Source of the DNA: Treponema sp.
Lineage (GTDB): Bacteria > Spirochaetota > Spirochaetia > Treponematales > Breznakiellaceae
DNA: 5,618 nucleotides
Reading direction: 5' to 3'
Assembly: GCA_031271075.1 (NCBI GenBank)
Contig: JAISWN010000267.1
Coordinates: 1-5,618, forward strand
In this document: piece after piece, positions 1-5,056 of the stretch
Position numbering within the stretch: position 1 is the stretch's first letter
How the letters are laid out: each line of letters opens with the position of its first letter
Notes under the pieces: generated by a model
Told to the model about the DNA's origin: nothing
The model's input: only the letters and a program-made list of their open reading frames with translations
Database searches by the model: none
Program-made: the position numbers and the translations under genes

Positions 1-858
1 TCAGGCGTGCATTTCGGCCATCAGGTAAAACGCTGGGATCCCCGGATGAAGAAATACATCTTCGCCGAGCGGAATGGAATTCATATTATCGATCTGCAAA
101 AGACTATCCAGTCGATCAAAGACGCCTACGACGCGGTCCGCAAGAGTGTGGCTTCGGGTAAATCCGTGCTGTTTGTGGGTACCAAGAAACAGGCCCAGCA
201 GGCAATTCAGAAAGAAGCCGAACGTTGCGGCATGTTCTACGTGAACAACCGCTGGCTGGGCGGCATGCTCACCAACTTTGTTACCATCAAAAAATCCCTG
301 CTCCGTCTTAAAAAACTGGAAAAGATGGAGGTGGATGGCACTTTCGAGAACCTGACCAAGAAGGAAATCGCCTCCTTGGGCAAGGAGCGGTCAAAACTCC
401 AGAAGAACTTGGGGGGTATCAAAGAGATGAAGGAGCTTCCGGGGATCCTTTTCATCATCGACACCCGCAAGGAGGCTATCGCCGTAACCGAGGCTCAGCG
501 CATGGGTATTCCCATTGTCGCAGTGGTGGACACCAACTGTAACCCGGATGGCATCGACTATCCCATCCCGGGCAACGACGACGCCATCCGGGCGATCACC
601 CTCTTTACCCAGATCGTGGCCAACGCGGTAGTGGAGGCGGACAACGAAGTGGGGCTGAAGATCATCGAAACCCTGGGGGATGAGGACGAAAACACGGAAG
701 GTATCATGACCGACGCCTCTATCAAGGAAGAGGATCGGGAGATCGATATTGAATCCTACGCCACCGGAGAAACCCCCGCGGCCATCCGGGAAAGCGTGGA
801 AACCGACGAGGAAGACGAACTGCCGGTAGATGTGGACAAGGTTTACGAAGAAGAATAG
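1..858 (+). CDS. rpsB: 30S ribosomal protein S2 (uS2), 5'-truncated by the window edge
   Basis: Structural protein of the small ribosomal subunit; in the family it sits on the back of the 30S between head and body and helps dock S1. The frame is open from base 1 and the visible protein starts [20 protein letters not shown], matching family positions about 12 onward, so roughly 11 N-terminal codons lie outside. The GTG at base 7 is the internal Val of the GVHFGHQ motif, not a start. Further hallmarks are [15 protein letters not shown] (bases 250-276), a basic helical hairpin rich in Lys and Leu (about 289-430), and [24 protein letters not shown] (two adjoining motifs, about 523-594). After this core comes a 72-residue tail (640-855) with 28 acidic and 5 basic residues by my count. 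E. coli S2 is about 241 residues, while this one would be near 296. The stop TAG is followed 20 nt later by tsf, its usual partner. Identity is certain; the tail's role is unknown. Confidence 0.99.
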   Translation, partial: SGVHFGHQVKRWDPRMKKYIFAERNGIHIIDLQKTIQSIKDAYDAVRKSVASGKSVLFVGTKKQAQQAIQKEAERCGMFYVNNRWLGGMLTNFVTIKKSLLRLKKLEKMEVDGTFENLTKKEIASLGKERSKLQKNLGGIKEMKELPGILFIIDTRKEAIAVTEAQRMGIPIVAVVDTNCNPDGIDYPIPGNDDAIRAITLFTQIVANAVVEADNEVGLKIIETLGDEDENTEGIMTDASIKEEDREIDIESYATGETPAAIRESVETDEEDELPVDVDKVYEEE

Positions 859-878
859 GGAAGAAGGAGTTACGATCA

Positions 879-1742
879 ATGGCTGTTACCGCAGAAGAAG
901 TAAGGCGGCTTCGGGAAAAAACCGGGGCCGGTATGATGGAATGTAAGAACGCCCTGGTTTCCACCAACGGCGACATGGCCGCCGCGGAAAAGTTTCTCAA
1001 GGAAAAGGGGCTCGCGGCTCTGGAGAAACGTTCCGGCCGGGCTACCAACGAAGGCAAGGTGTTTACCAAAATAAAAGCGGACGGTTCTGCCGCCGCGGTG
1101 GTGGAACTTGCCTCGGAAACCGATTTTGTGGCCCGGAACCCGGACTTTATCGCCCTGGGGGATACCATTGCCGAAAGGGCCCTGGAAAAAGGCTATACCG
1201 AGCCCAACGAAGAGCTTTCCTCCCTGGTGACGGACCTGGCCACCAAGATCCGGGAAAACATGAGCCTGAAACGGCTTAAAACCCTGAAGGCCGGCGCCGG
1301 CGAGTACCTTGCCCAGTATATCCACGGGGACGGGAACATCGGGGTGGTGGTTAAACTCGGCGCCGACAAGCCCGGCGCCTTTGCCGGCCAGGAGGCGAAG
1401 GATTTCGCCTTTACCATTGCCCTCCATATCGCCGCCTTCAACCCCCTGGCTTTGAGCCGGGAGAAGCTTGATCCGGCCTACCTTAAGGAGCAGGAGGATA
1501 TCTTCCGCGCCCAGATGGAAGGGGATGAGAAATTCGCCAGGCTTAAGGAGGCAAAGCCCGAACAGTTTAACAGTATCCTGAAGGGTAAACTGAACAAGCT
1601 GCTCTCGGAGATTTGCCTTTTGGAACAGGGCTACGTCAAGGACGAAAAGATCAGCGTTTCCAAGGCCCTGGAGGAATGGGGCAAAAAAATCGGGGCGAAA
1701 ATAAGTGTAACTGACTACGTTTACTTTAAAGTAGGACAGTAG
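879..1742 (+). CDS. tsf: Elongation factor Ts
   Basis: Cytoplasmic guanine-nucleotide exchange factor that releases GDP from EF-Tu. It has 287 residues, near the E. coli length (283). The N-terminal UBA-like domain that binds EF-Tu is seen as LREKTGAGMMECKNAL (residues 11-26). The diagnostic TDFVARN, whose Asp-Phe inserts near the EF-Tu nucleotide site in the known complex, is at 81-87. The core follows, with YIHGDGNIGVVVKL (147-160), HIAA (183-186) and LLEQGYVKDEKISV (247-260). The ATG is preceded by a good Shine-Dalgarno, AAGGAG at 864-869, with 9 nt spacing; this supports the start, as does the standard MAVTAEEVRRLRE opening. The gene lies 20 nt behind rpsB as in most bacteria. Its last codons take part in a tandem duplication (1731-1754) that also forms the spacer to frr. 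pyrH, which often follows tsf, is absent. No key residue appears to be missing. Confidence 0.99.
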   Translation: MAVTAEEVRRLREKTGAGMMECKNALVSTNGDMAAAEKFLKEKGLAALEKRSGRATNEGKVFTKIKADGSAAAVVELASETDFVARNPDFIALGDTIAERALEKGYTEPNEELSSLVTDLATKIRENMSLKRLKTLKAGAGEYLAQYIHGDGNIGVVVKLGADKPGAFAGQEAKDFAFTIALHIAAFNPLALSREKLDPAYLKEQEDIFRAQMEGDEKFARLKEAKPEQFNSILKGKLNKLLSEICLLEQGYVKDEKISVSKALEEWGKKIGAKISVTDYVYFKVGQ

Positions 1743-1754
1743 GTAGGATAGTAG
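1731..1754 (+). repeat. 12-bp tandem direct duplication spanning the tsf stop and the tsf-frr spacer
   Basis: Copy 1 (1731-1742) is GTAGGACAGTAG and copy 2 (1743-1754) is GTAGGATAGTAG, so 11 of 12 bases match and the copies abut. Copy 1 encodes Val-Gly-Gln-stop, the end of EF-Ts. Copy 2 makes up all but one base of the intergenic spacer. It carries another TAG in the tsf frame at 1752-1754, preceded by TAG at 1749-1751, and it supplies the AGGA (1745-1748) that lies 7 nt before the frr ATG. The repeat is plain in the sequence. That it arose by duplication, and that copy 2 now acts as the frr ribosome binding site, is inference. Confidence 0.85.
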
Positions 1755-1755
1755 A

Positions 1756-2310
1756 ATGAATGCCGCTATTTCTTCCGCCGAAGATCGGATGAAAAAAACC
1801 GTCCAGAGTCTTAAGGATTCTTTCGCGGGCATCAGAACCGGCCGCGCTTCGGCTTCTCTCTTTGACAAGATCCGGGTGGATTATTACGGGGAAAAGTCCC
1901 CCCTTAACCAGGTAGCCAACATCTCCGTTCCCGAGGCCCGGCTCATCGTTATCCAGCCCTGGGACAAGAACCTGATCGGGGAAATAGAAAAGGCCATCCG
2001 TTCCTCGGAGCTTTCCCTTAACCCCAGTAACGACGGCAAGGTGATACGGATAAGCATCCCTCCCCTGACCGAGGAACGGCGGAAGGAACTGGTAAAGCTC
2101 GCCAAAAGCCAGGCCGAGCAGGGCCGGGTGGCGGTGCGGAACATCCGCAGGGACGGCAACGAGGATCTGAAAAAGCTCCTCAAAGACGGAGAGGTAACCG
2201 AGGATGAGGAAAGCAGGTACTCCGAAGAACTCCAGAAGCTGACGGACAGCTATATAGGCAGGATAAACCAGGTTCTGGAGGAAAAAGAAAAAGAGATCAT
2301 GGATAATTGA
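1756..2310 (+). CDS. frr: Ribosome recycling factor
   Basis: Splits post-termination ribosomes together with EF-G so that subunits can be reused. The protein has 184 residues, against 185 in E. coli. The order of family motifs is complete: IRTGRAS (26-32) at the end of the first helix of the three-helix bundle; the small beta domain with YYGEKSPLNQVANISVPEAR (43-62) and IQPWD (66-70); then IPPLTEERRKELVK (101-114) and VRNIRRD (127-133) on the long helices whose basic face binds 23S rRNA. The C-terminus is Lys/Glu rich (EEKEKEIMDN). The ATG at 1756 follows a modest AGGA at 1745-1748. A second ATG at 1760 is out of frame. Its A-rich 3' end overlaps uppS by 4 nt, and this part of the message is probably where ribosomes reinitiate to translate uppS. 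The call is certain. Confidence 0.99.
   Translation: MNAAISSAEDRMKKTVQSLKDSFAGIRTGRASASLFDKIRVDYYGEKSPLNQVANISVPEARLIVIQPWDKNLIGEIEKAIRSSELSLNPSNDGKVIRISIPPLTEERRKELVKLAKSQAEQGRVAVRNIRRDGNEDLKKLLKDGEVTEDEESRYSEELQKLTDSYIGRINQVLEEKEKEIMDN
2304..2310 (+). promoter_or_regulatory. TTGA stop/start overlap joining frr and uppS; forced TTG start
   Basis: The frr stop TGA (2308-2310) overlaps a TTG codon at 2307-2309. The codon directly upstream in the uppS frame is TAA (2304-2306), so translation of uppS cannot begin further upstream. The next possible start, GTG at 2340, would remove the conserved PAHV and begin only four codons before the catalytic MDGNG. The nearest purine-rich sequence is AAGAG (2291-2295), 11 nt from the TTG; GGAGG (2277-2281) is 25 nt away and too far. 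A rare start, a weak binding site and a 4-nt overlap together suggest coupled reinitiation after frr termination. The overlap is seen directly; the coupling is inferred. Confidence 0.75.
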
Positions 2311-3035
2311 ATACGGAAACAGGCTCTGTTCCCGCCCATGTGGGAATTATCATGGATGGAAACGGCCGCTGGGCCAGGGGCCGGGGTATGGTTCGTACCC
2401 AGGGCCACCTGGAGGGCCTTAAAGCCGCCAAACGGGTGGTAAAGGCCGCCAGCGACATGGGAATATCTTACTTAACCCTGTATACTTTTTCCACGGAAAA
2501 CTGGAAAAGGACGGCGGAGGAAGTAGGCTTCATCATGGGGCTGGTAAAACAGTACCTCCGGGGGGAACTGGATTTTTACCGGGAAAACCGTGTCCGTATC
2601 CGCCACGCTGGGGATTCCGAAGGGCTTCCCCCGGATATTCGCCGGGAAATTGAAGATGCCTGTGAAGATACCCGGAATTTTACGGGCATGCAGGTTATCC
2701 TGGCCCTGAATTACGGCGGCAGGGATGAGATTATCCGGGCGGTAAACCGGGCTTGGATGTTCAAATCTTCCGGCAGTCCCGGCGGCGCCGGAAATTTGCG
2801 GCTTAGGGAAGGGGATATCCGCCAATATCTGGATAACCCGGACGTACCGGATCCGGATCTTATCGTCCGTACCGCGGGGGAATTCAGAACCAGTAATTTC
2901 CTCCTCTGGGAAGGGGCCTACGCGGAGTATTATATTTCCGGTAAATTCTGGCCTGACTGGACGGGGGAGGATCTTGCCCTGGCGCTTCAAAGTTACGGAA
3001 AACGGGAACGCCGCTTCGGCGGAATACGGGTATAA
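2307..3035 (+). CDS. uppS: Undecaprenyl diphosphate synthase (cis-prenyltransferase)
   Basis: Adds isopentenyl diphosphate units in cis to farnesyl diphosphate, making the C55 carrier precursor for peptidoglycan and other envelope polymers. It has 242 residues (E. coli 253). Motifs: HVGIIMDGNGRWA (11-23) with catalytic Asp17; GH at 33-34; LYTFSTENWKR (58-68); NYGGRDEI (135-142); DLIVRTAGEFRTSNFLLW (184-201); AYAE with Glu207; and the terminal RERRFGG (233-239). Compared with E. coli numbering as I recall it, the offset shifts by three between NYGGR and Arg188. This implies a small net insertion in the loop KSSGSPGGAGN (153-163), which is also where an mRNA hairpin lies (2762-2798). The usual RTGGE or RTSGE is RTAGE here, and the next residue is Phe193, where E. 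coli has His. The start is TTG. cdsA begins 3 nt after the stop, in the same frame (TAA AAA ATG). Identity is firm. Confidence 0.97.
   Translation: MNTETGSVPAHVGIIMDGNGRWARGRGMVRTQGHLEGLKAAKRVVKAASDMGISYLTLYTFSTENWKRTAEEVGFIMGLVKQYLRGELDFYRENRVRIRHAGDSEGLPPDIRREIEDACEDTRNFTGMQVILALNYGGRDEIIRAVNRAWMFKSSGSPGGAGNLRLREGDIRQYLDNPDVPDPDLIVRTAGEFRTSNFLLWEGAYAEYYISGKFWPDWTGEDLALALQSYGKRERRFGGIRV
2762..2798 (+). other. Hairpin with 12-bp stem inside uppS
   Basis: The left arm 2762-2774 (CAAATCTTCCGGC) and the right arm 2787-2798 (GCCGGAAATTTG) pair over 12 base pairs with a single bulged C at 2767 and a 12-nt loop (2775-2786). It encodes the Gly/Ser/Pro-rich loop FKSSGSPGGAGNL (152-164), a variable region of the enzyme. 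No T tract follows, so it is not an intrinsic terminator. The pairing is visible in the sequence; any function is unknown. An inner competing hairpin, CCGGC/GCCGG (2779-2783 with 2787-2791), is also possible. Confidence 0.5.
3011..3022 (+). other. C(UUCG)G tetraloop hairpin just before the cdsA start
   Basis: CCGC-TTCG-GCGG forms a 4-bp all-GC stem with a UUCG loop closed by a C-G pair, the classical extra-stable tetraloop. It ends 16 nt before the cdsA ATG, and its right arm takes up two bases of GGCGGA (3018-3023, partly), the only Shine-Dalgarno-like stretch there. The same bases encode Arg-Arg-Phe-Gly-Gly, the conserved C-terminal motif of UppS, so the structure may be a by-product of codon choice. 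The structure is seen; a role in setting cdsA translation is speculative. Confidence 0.4.
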
Positions 3036-3038
3036 AAA

Positions 3039-3953
3039 ATGAAAGCGATCTTTCAGCGGCTCCTCATTTTCTTTGTTGCCGTTCCCCTTGTTCTTTCCCT
3101 GGTGCTGTTTTTTCCCCAGCGGAACCACCTGGCCCTCAACGTGGTAATCCTGGCCTTTATCGGCCTTGGATCGGCTGAATTTTCCGTGATCCTGGGGAAT
3201 AAAGGTCTCTTTCCCGGCCGGATCCCGGCGGGAACCCGTATGGTTCCTCTAAAACGCCGGGTGGAGGCCGCCGTTCTGGGTATTCTGGCCCCCCTGGTAA
3301 TAACCCTGGTAAACAGTTTTACCCCGGCCCGGGAGAACGGGGATACAGGCAGTCTGATATTTTCCGCGGTTTTTATCCTGGGGGGGCTCTGGGTTCTCCT
3401 GTCCCGGGTATTCACCGCCGGGGCGGGCTTACAGGACTACACCCTCCAGGCGGCATCAGGTTTTTCGGTGATGGTCTACCCAGGCCTTTTCCTGGTTTGG
3501 CTTATCCGGATGAGCGGGCTTGACAATTCCTCCCTGGTTATCTTCGTCTTCCTCCTCATGGTTTTCGGCAACGACTCTGTAGCCTGGGCCGCGGGGATGC
3601 TTTTCGGAAAGGGAAACCGGGGGATCGTGGCGGCCAGCCCGAACAAAAGCGTGGCGGGTTTTGTCGGGGGAATAGGGGCGTCTATCCTGGTGGGGGCCGG
3701 GGCGGAATTCTTTGCCAAAGATGTATTGGTTTCCCGTTTCCTCCCTCCCCTTGCCGCGGGAATCATCCTGGGGCTTTTGTCGGGCTGCGCCTCCTCCCTG
3801 GGGGATCTGGCGGAATCGGCCTTGAAGCGGAGTTCGGGCATGAAGGATTCGGGGAACATCATACCCGGCAGAGGGGGCGTCCTTGATTCCATCGACTCCA
3901 TAGCCCTGGCGGCTCCGGTGTTTTACCTGGGCTACCGGATACTTTTTCAATGA
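3039..3953 (+). CDS. cdsA: Phosphatidate cytidylyltransferase (CDP-diglyceride synthase)
   Basis: Integral membrane enzyme that makes CDP-diacylglycerol from phosphatidic acid and CTP, the branch point of phospholipid synthesis. It has 304 residues (E. coli 285). About eight or nine hydrophobic segments are visible, roughly at 7-25, 31-51, 75-94, 105-124, 141-157, 165-186, 207-222, 236-252 and 288-303. The C-terminal signature is recognisable: SALKRSSGMKDSG (260-272), then IIPGRGGVLDSIDS (274-287) with the paired Asp283 and Asp286. An upstream block, FGNDSVAWAAGMLFG (176-190) then SPNKSVAGFVGG (200-211), matches the D-x-x-A-Y and SPKKTWEG region. Three positions depart from the textbook signature: Arg278 for His, Ser284 for Arg, and Val205-Ala206 for Trp-Glu. 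The ATG follows the uppS stop by 3 nt in the same frame and has no clear Shine-Dalgarno, so coupling is likely. The last codon overlaps dxr (ATGA). Family assignment is strong; activity of the variant motif is assumed. Confidence 0.94.
   Translation: MKAIFQRLLIFFVAVPLVLSLVLFFPQRNHLALNVVILAFIGLGSAEFSVILGNKGLFPGRIPAGTRMVPLKRRVEAAVLGILAPLVITLVNSFTPARENGDTGSLIFSAVFILGGLWVLLSRVFTAGAGLQDYTLQAASGFSVMVYPGLFLVWLIRMSGLDNSSLVIFVFLLMVFGNDSVAWAAGMLFGKGNRGIVAASPNKSVAGFVGGIGASILVGAGAEFFAKDVLVSRFLPPLAAGIILGLLSGCASSLGDLAESALKRSSGMKDSGNIIPGRGGVLDSIDSIALAAPVFYLGYRILFQ
3950..3953 (+). promoter_or_regulatory. ATGA overlap joining cdsA and dxr
   Basis: The dxr ATG (3950-3952) and the cdsA TGA (3951-3953) share bases in the common ATGA arrangement of coupled genes. 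No strong Shine-Dalgarno precedes it: the nearest is GGA at 3937-3939, which could itself pair in a weak 6-bp stem (3914-3919 with 3934-3939). Termination-reinitiation is the likely way dxr is translated. The overlap is directly visible; the mechanism is inferred. Confidence 0.75.
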
Positions 3954-5056
3954 AAAAACGGATAGCTGTCCTGGGGGCTACCGGTTCCATTGGCCGGAAC
4001 ACCCTGGATGTGATCCGCGCCAATCCCCGGGATTTTGAGCCGGTTCTTCTCTCCGCAAAAGCCAGGGCCGGATCCCTCCGGAAGCTGGGGGAGGAATTCC
4101 CCGGCGCGGCCCTCTGCCTGGCCGGCGATAATCCGGCGGCGCTTCCGGAAGCTATCGGGAAGGCCGGGGCCGATATCACCGTCAACGGCATAAGCGGCGC
4201 GGCAGGGCTTGAGTCCTCGATGGCTGTGCTGGAGGCGGGATCGGATCTCGCCCTGGCGAACAAGGAAAGCATCGTCATGGCGGGGCCTCTTGTCCTGGAT
4301 CTTGCCCGGAAGAAGGGGAAACGGGTCGTCCCGGTGGATTCGGAGCATACGGCGATTCTCCAGCTTATCCGGGCCCATAACAGGGAAAAGGTGGCGGAGA
4401 TACTCCTGACTGCTTCGGGAGGCCCCTTCCGCTCTTACAGCCGGGAAGAACTGGAGAAGGTAAAAGCGGAAGACGCCCTCTCCCATCCTACCTGGAAAAT
4501 GGGGCCCAAAATCACCATTGACTCCGCCTCCCTGGCGAACAAGGGGCTTGAAGTCATTGAGGCGGTACGGCTCTTTGACATGCCCCCGGACAAGGTAAGC
4601 GTGGTTATCCACCCCCAGAGCGTGGTACACTCTATGGTGCGGATGGGAGACGGGGCGGTATACGCCCAGCTTTCCCGGCCGGACATGCGGCTTGCCATAC
4701 AGGAGGCCCTCTACTGGCCGGAAAGCGCCCCCTCCCCTTTCGGTTCCCTGGATTTTGCGGGCCTTACCCTGGAATTTGAAAAGCCCGACGGGGAAAAATT
4801 CCCCATGCTCCCTCTGGCCTACCAGGCGGCCCGCCAGGGGGGGCTTTACCCCTGCGTATACAACGGGGCCAACGAGGAAGCGGTGGCGGCTTTCTTTTCG
4901 GGGGAGGCGGGTTTTCTTGATATCCCCCTGATTGTAGACTATGTTTTGCAAAAGAACTGGACTGGTAACCTGGATATGGGCGCCGTTCTGGAGGCGGATA
5001 GGCTCGCCCGGGAAAGGGCAAGGCTGTTTATCAAAACCATGAGGAGTAAGGGTTAA
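3950..5056 (+). CDS. dxr: 1-deoxy-D-xylulose 5-phosphate reductoisomerase
   Basis: Cytoplasmic NADPH- and metal-dependent enzyme that turns DXP into 2-C-methyl-D-erythritol 4-phosphate, the first committed step of the MEP isoprenoid pathway and the target of fosmidomycin. It has 368 residues (E. coli 398). Landmarks: the NADPH-binding GATGSIG (9-15); ALANKES (101-107); PVDSEHTAI (128-136) with metal ligands Asp130 and Glu132; TASGGPFR (154-161) with Ser156; HPTWKMG (179-185), the flexible active-site loop with His179 and Trp182; DSASLANKGLEVIEA (191-205) with Ser192, Asn197, Lys198 and the third metal ligand Glu201; and IHPQSVVHSMV (220-230). All catalytic residues I can map are present. Relative to E. 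coli it lacks about ten residues between Glu132 and Ser156. Its presence shows that isopentenyl units are made by the MEP route, feeding uppS two genes upstream. Its stop overlaps the rseP start by one base (TAATG). Confidence 0.98.
   Translation: MKKRIAVLGATGSIGRNTLDVIRANPRDFEPVLLSAKARAGSLRKLGEEFPGAALCLAGDNPAALPEAIGKAGADITVNGISGAAGLESSMAVLEAGSDLALANKESIVMAGPLVLDLARKKGKRVVPVDSEHTAILQLIRAHNREKVAEILLTASGGPFRSYSREELEKVKAEDALSHPTWKMGPKITIDSASLANKGLEVIEAVRLFDMPPDKVSVVIHPQSVVHSMVRMGDGAVYAQLSRPDMRLAIQEALYWPESAPSPFGSLDFAGLTLEFEKPDGEKFPMLPLAYQAARQGGLYPCVYNGANEEAVAAFFSGEAGFLDIPLIVDYVLQKNWTGNLDMGAVLEADRLARERARLFIKTMRSKG
5041..5046 (+). promoter_or_regulatory. Shine-Dalgarno of rseP
   Basis: GAGGAG lies 9 nt before the ATG at 5056, inside the last codons of dxr. 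An in-frame TAA at 5047-5049 separates it from the start, with only two non-start codons between, so 5056 is the first possible start. This is the strongest ribosome binding site among the downstream envelope genes, suggesting that rseP can be translated with some independence from dxr. Confidence 0.8.

Noticed and set aside
1290..1301. GCCGGCGCCGGC palindrome in tsf
   Set aside because: It is simply the codons GCC GGC GCC GGC for Ala-Gly-Ala-Gly.
1359..1379. 7-bp all-GC hairpin (GGCGCCG/CGGCGCC) in tsf
   Set aside because: Explained by Gly/Ala codons GGC and GCC; no T tract, not at a gene boundary, and similar pairings are expected at this G+C level.
876..1868. 330-codon open frame on the minus strand opposite tsf
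   Set aside because: It mirrors a conserved gene, would start at TTG with no Shine-Dalgarno before it, shows no recognisable domain, and is the expected antisense shadow of G+C-biased codons.
2479..2490. TGTATACT resembling an extended -10 promoter within uppS
   Set aside because: No -35-like sequence at the right distance; the bases encode the conserved LYTFSTENW motif.
3031..3038. TATAAAAA just before cdsA as a -10 box
   Set aside because: It is the uppS stop plus spacer; there is no -35, and the start codon would be too close for a normal leader.
3380..3386. G7 run in cdsA (another at 4837-4843 in dxr) as phase-variation tracts
   Set aside because: Seven bases is short for efficient slippage, and both encode Gly-Gly in conserved frames rich in GGG/GGC codons.
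3520..3544. TTGACA resembling a -35 promoter box within cdsA
   Set aside because: No -10 element lies at 16-18 bp; the closest, TATCTT at 3539, is only 13 bp away. It encodes Leu-Asp-Asn of a conserved frame.
3914..3948. Possible terminator at the cdsA end (TCCGGT/ACCGGA stem followed by five T bases)
   Set aside because: Only 6 bp with a 14-nt loop, a short T run, and dxr starting directly inside it by an ATGA overlap; termination here would defeat the operon.
3947..4951. 334-codon open frame on the minus strand opposite dxr
   Set aside because: Same reasons: TTG start, no ribosome binding site, low-complexity Arg/Gly/Pro-rich translation, and full overlap with an intact dxr.
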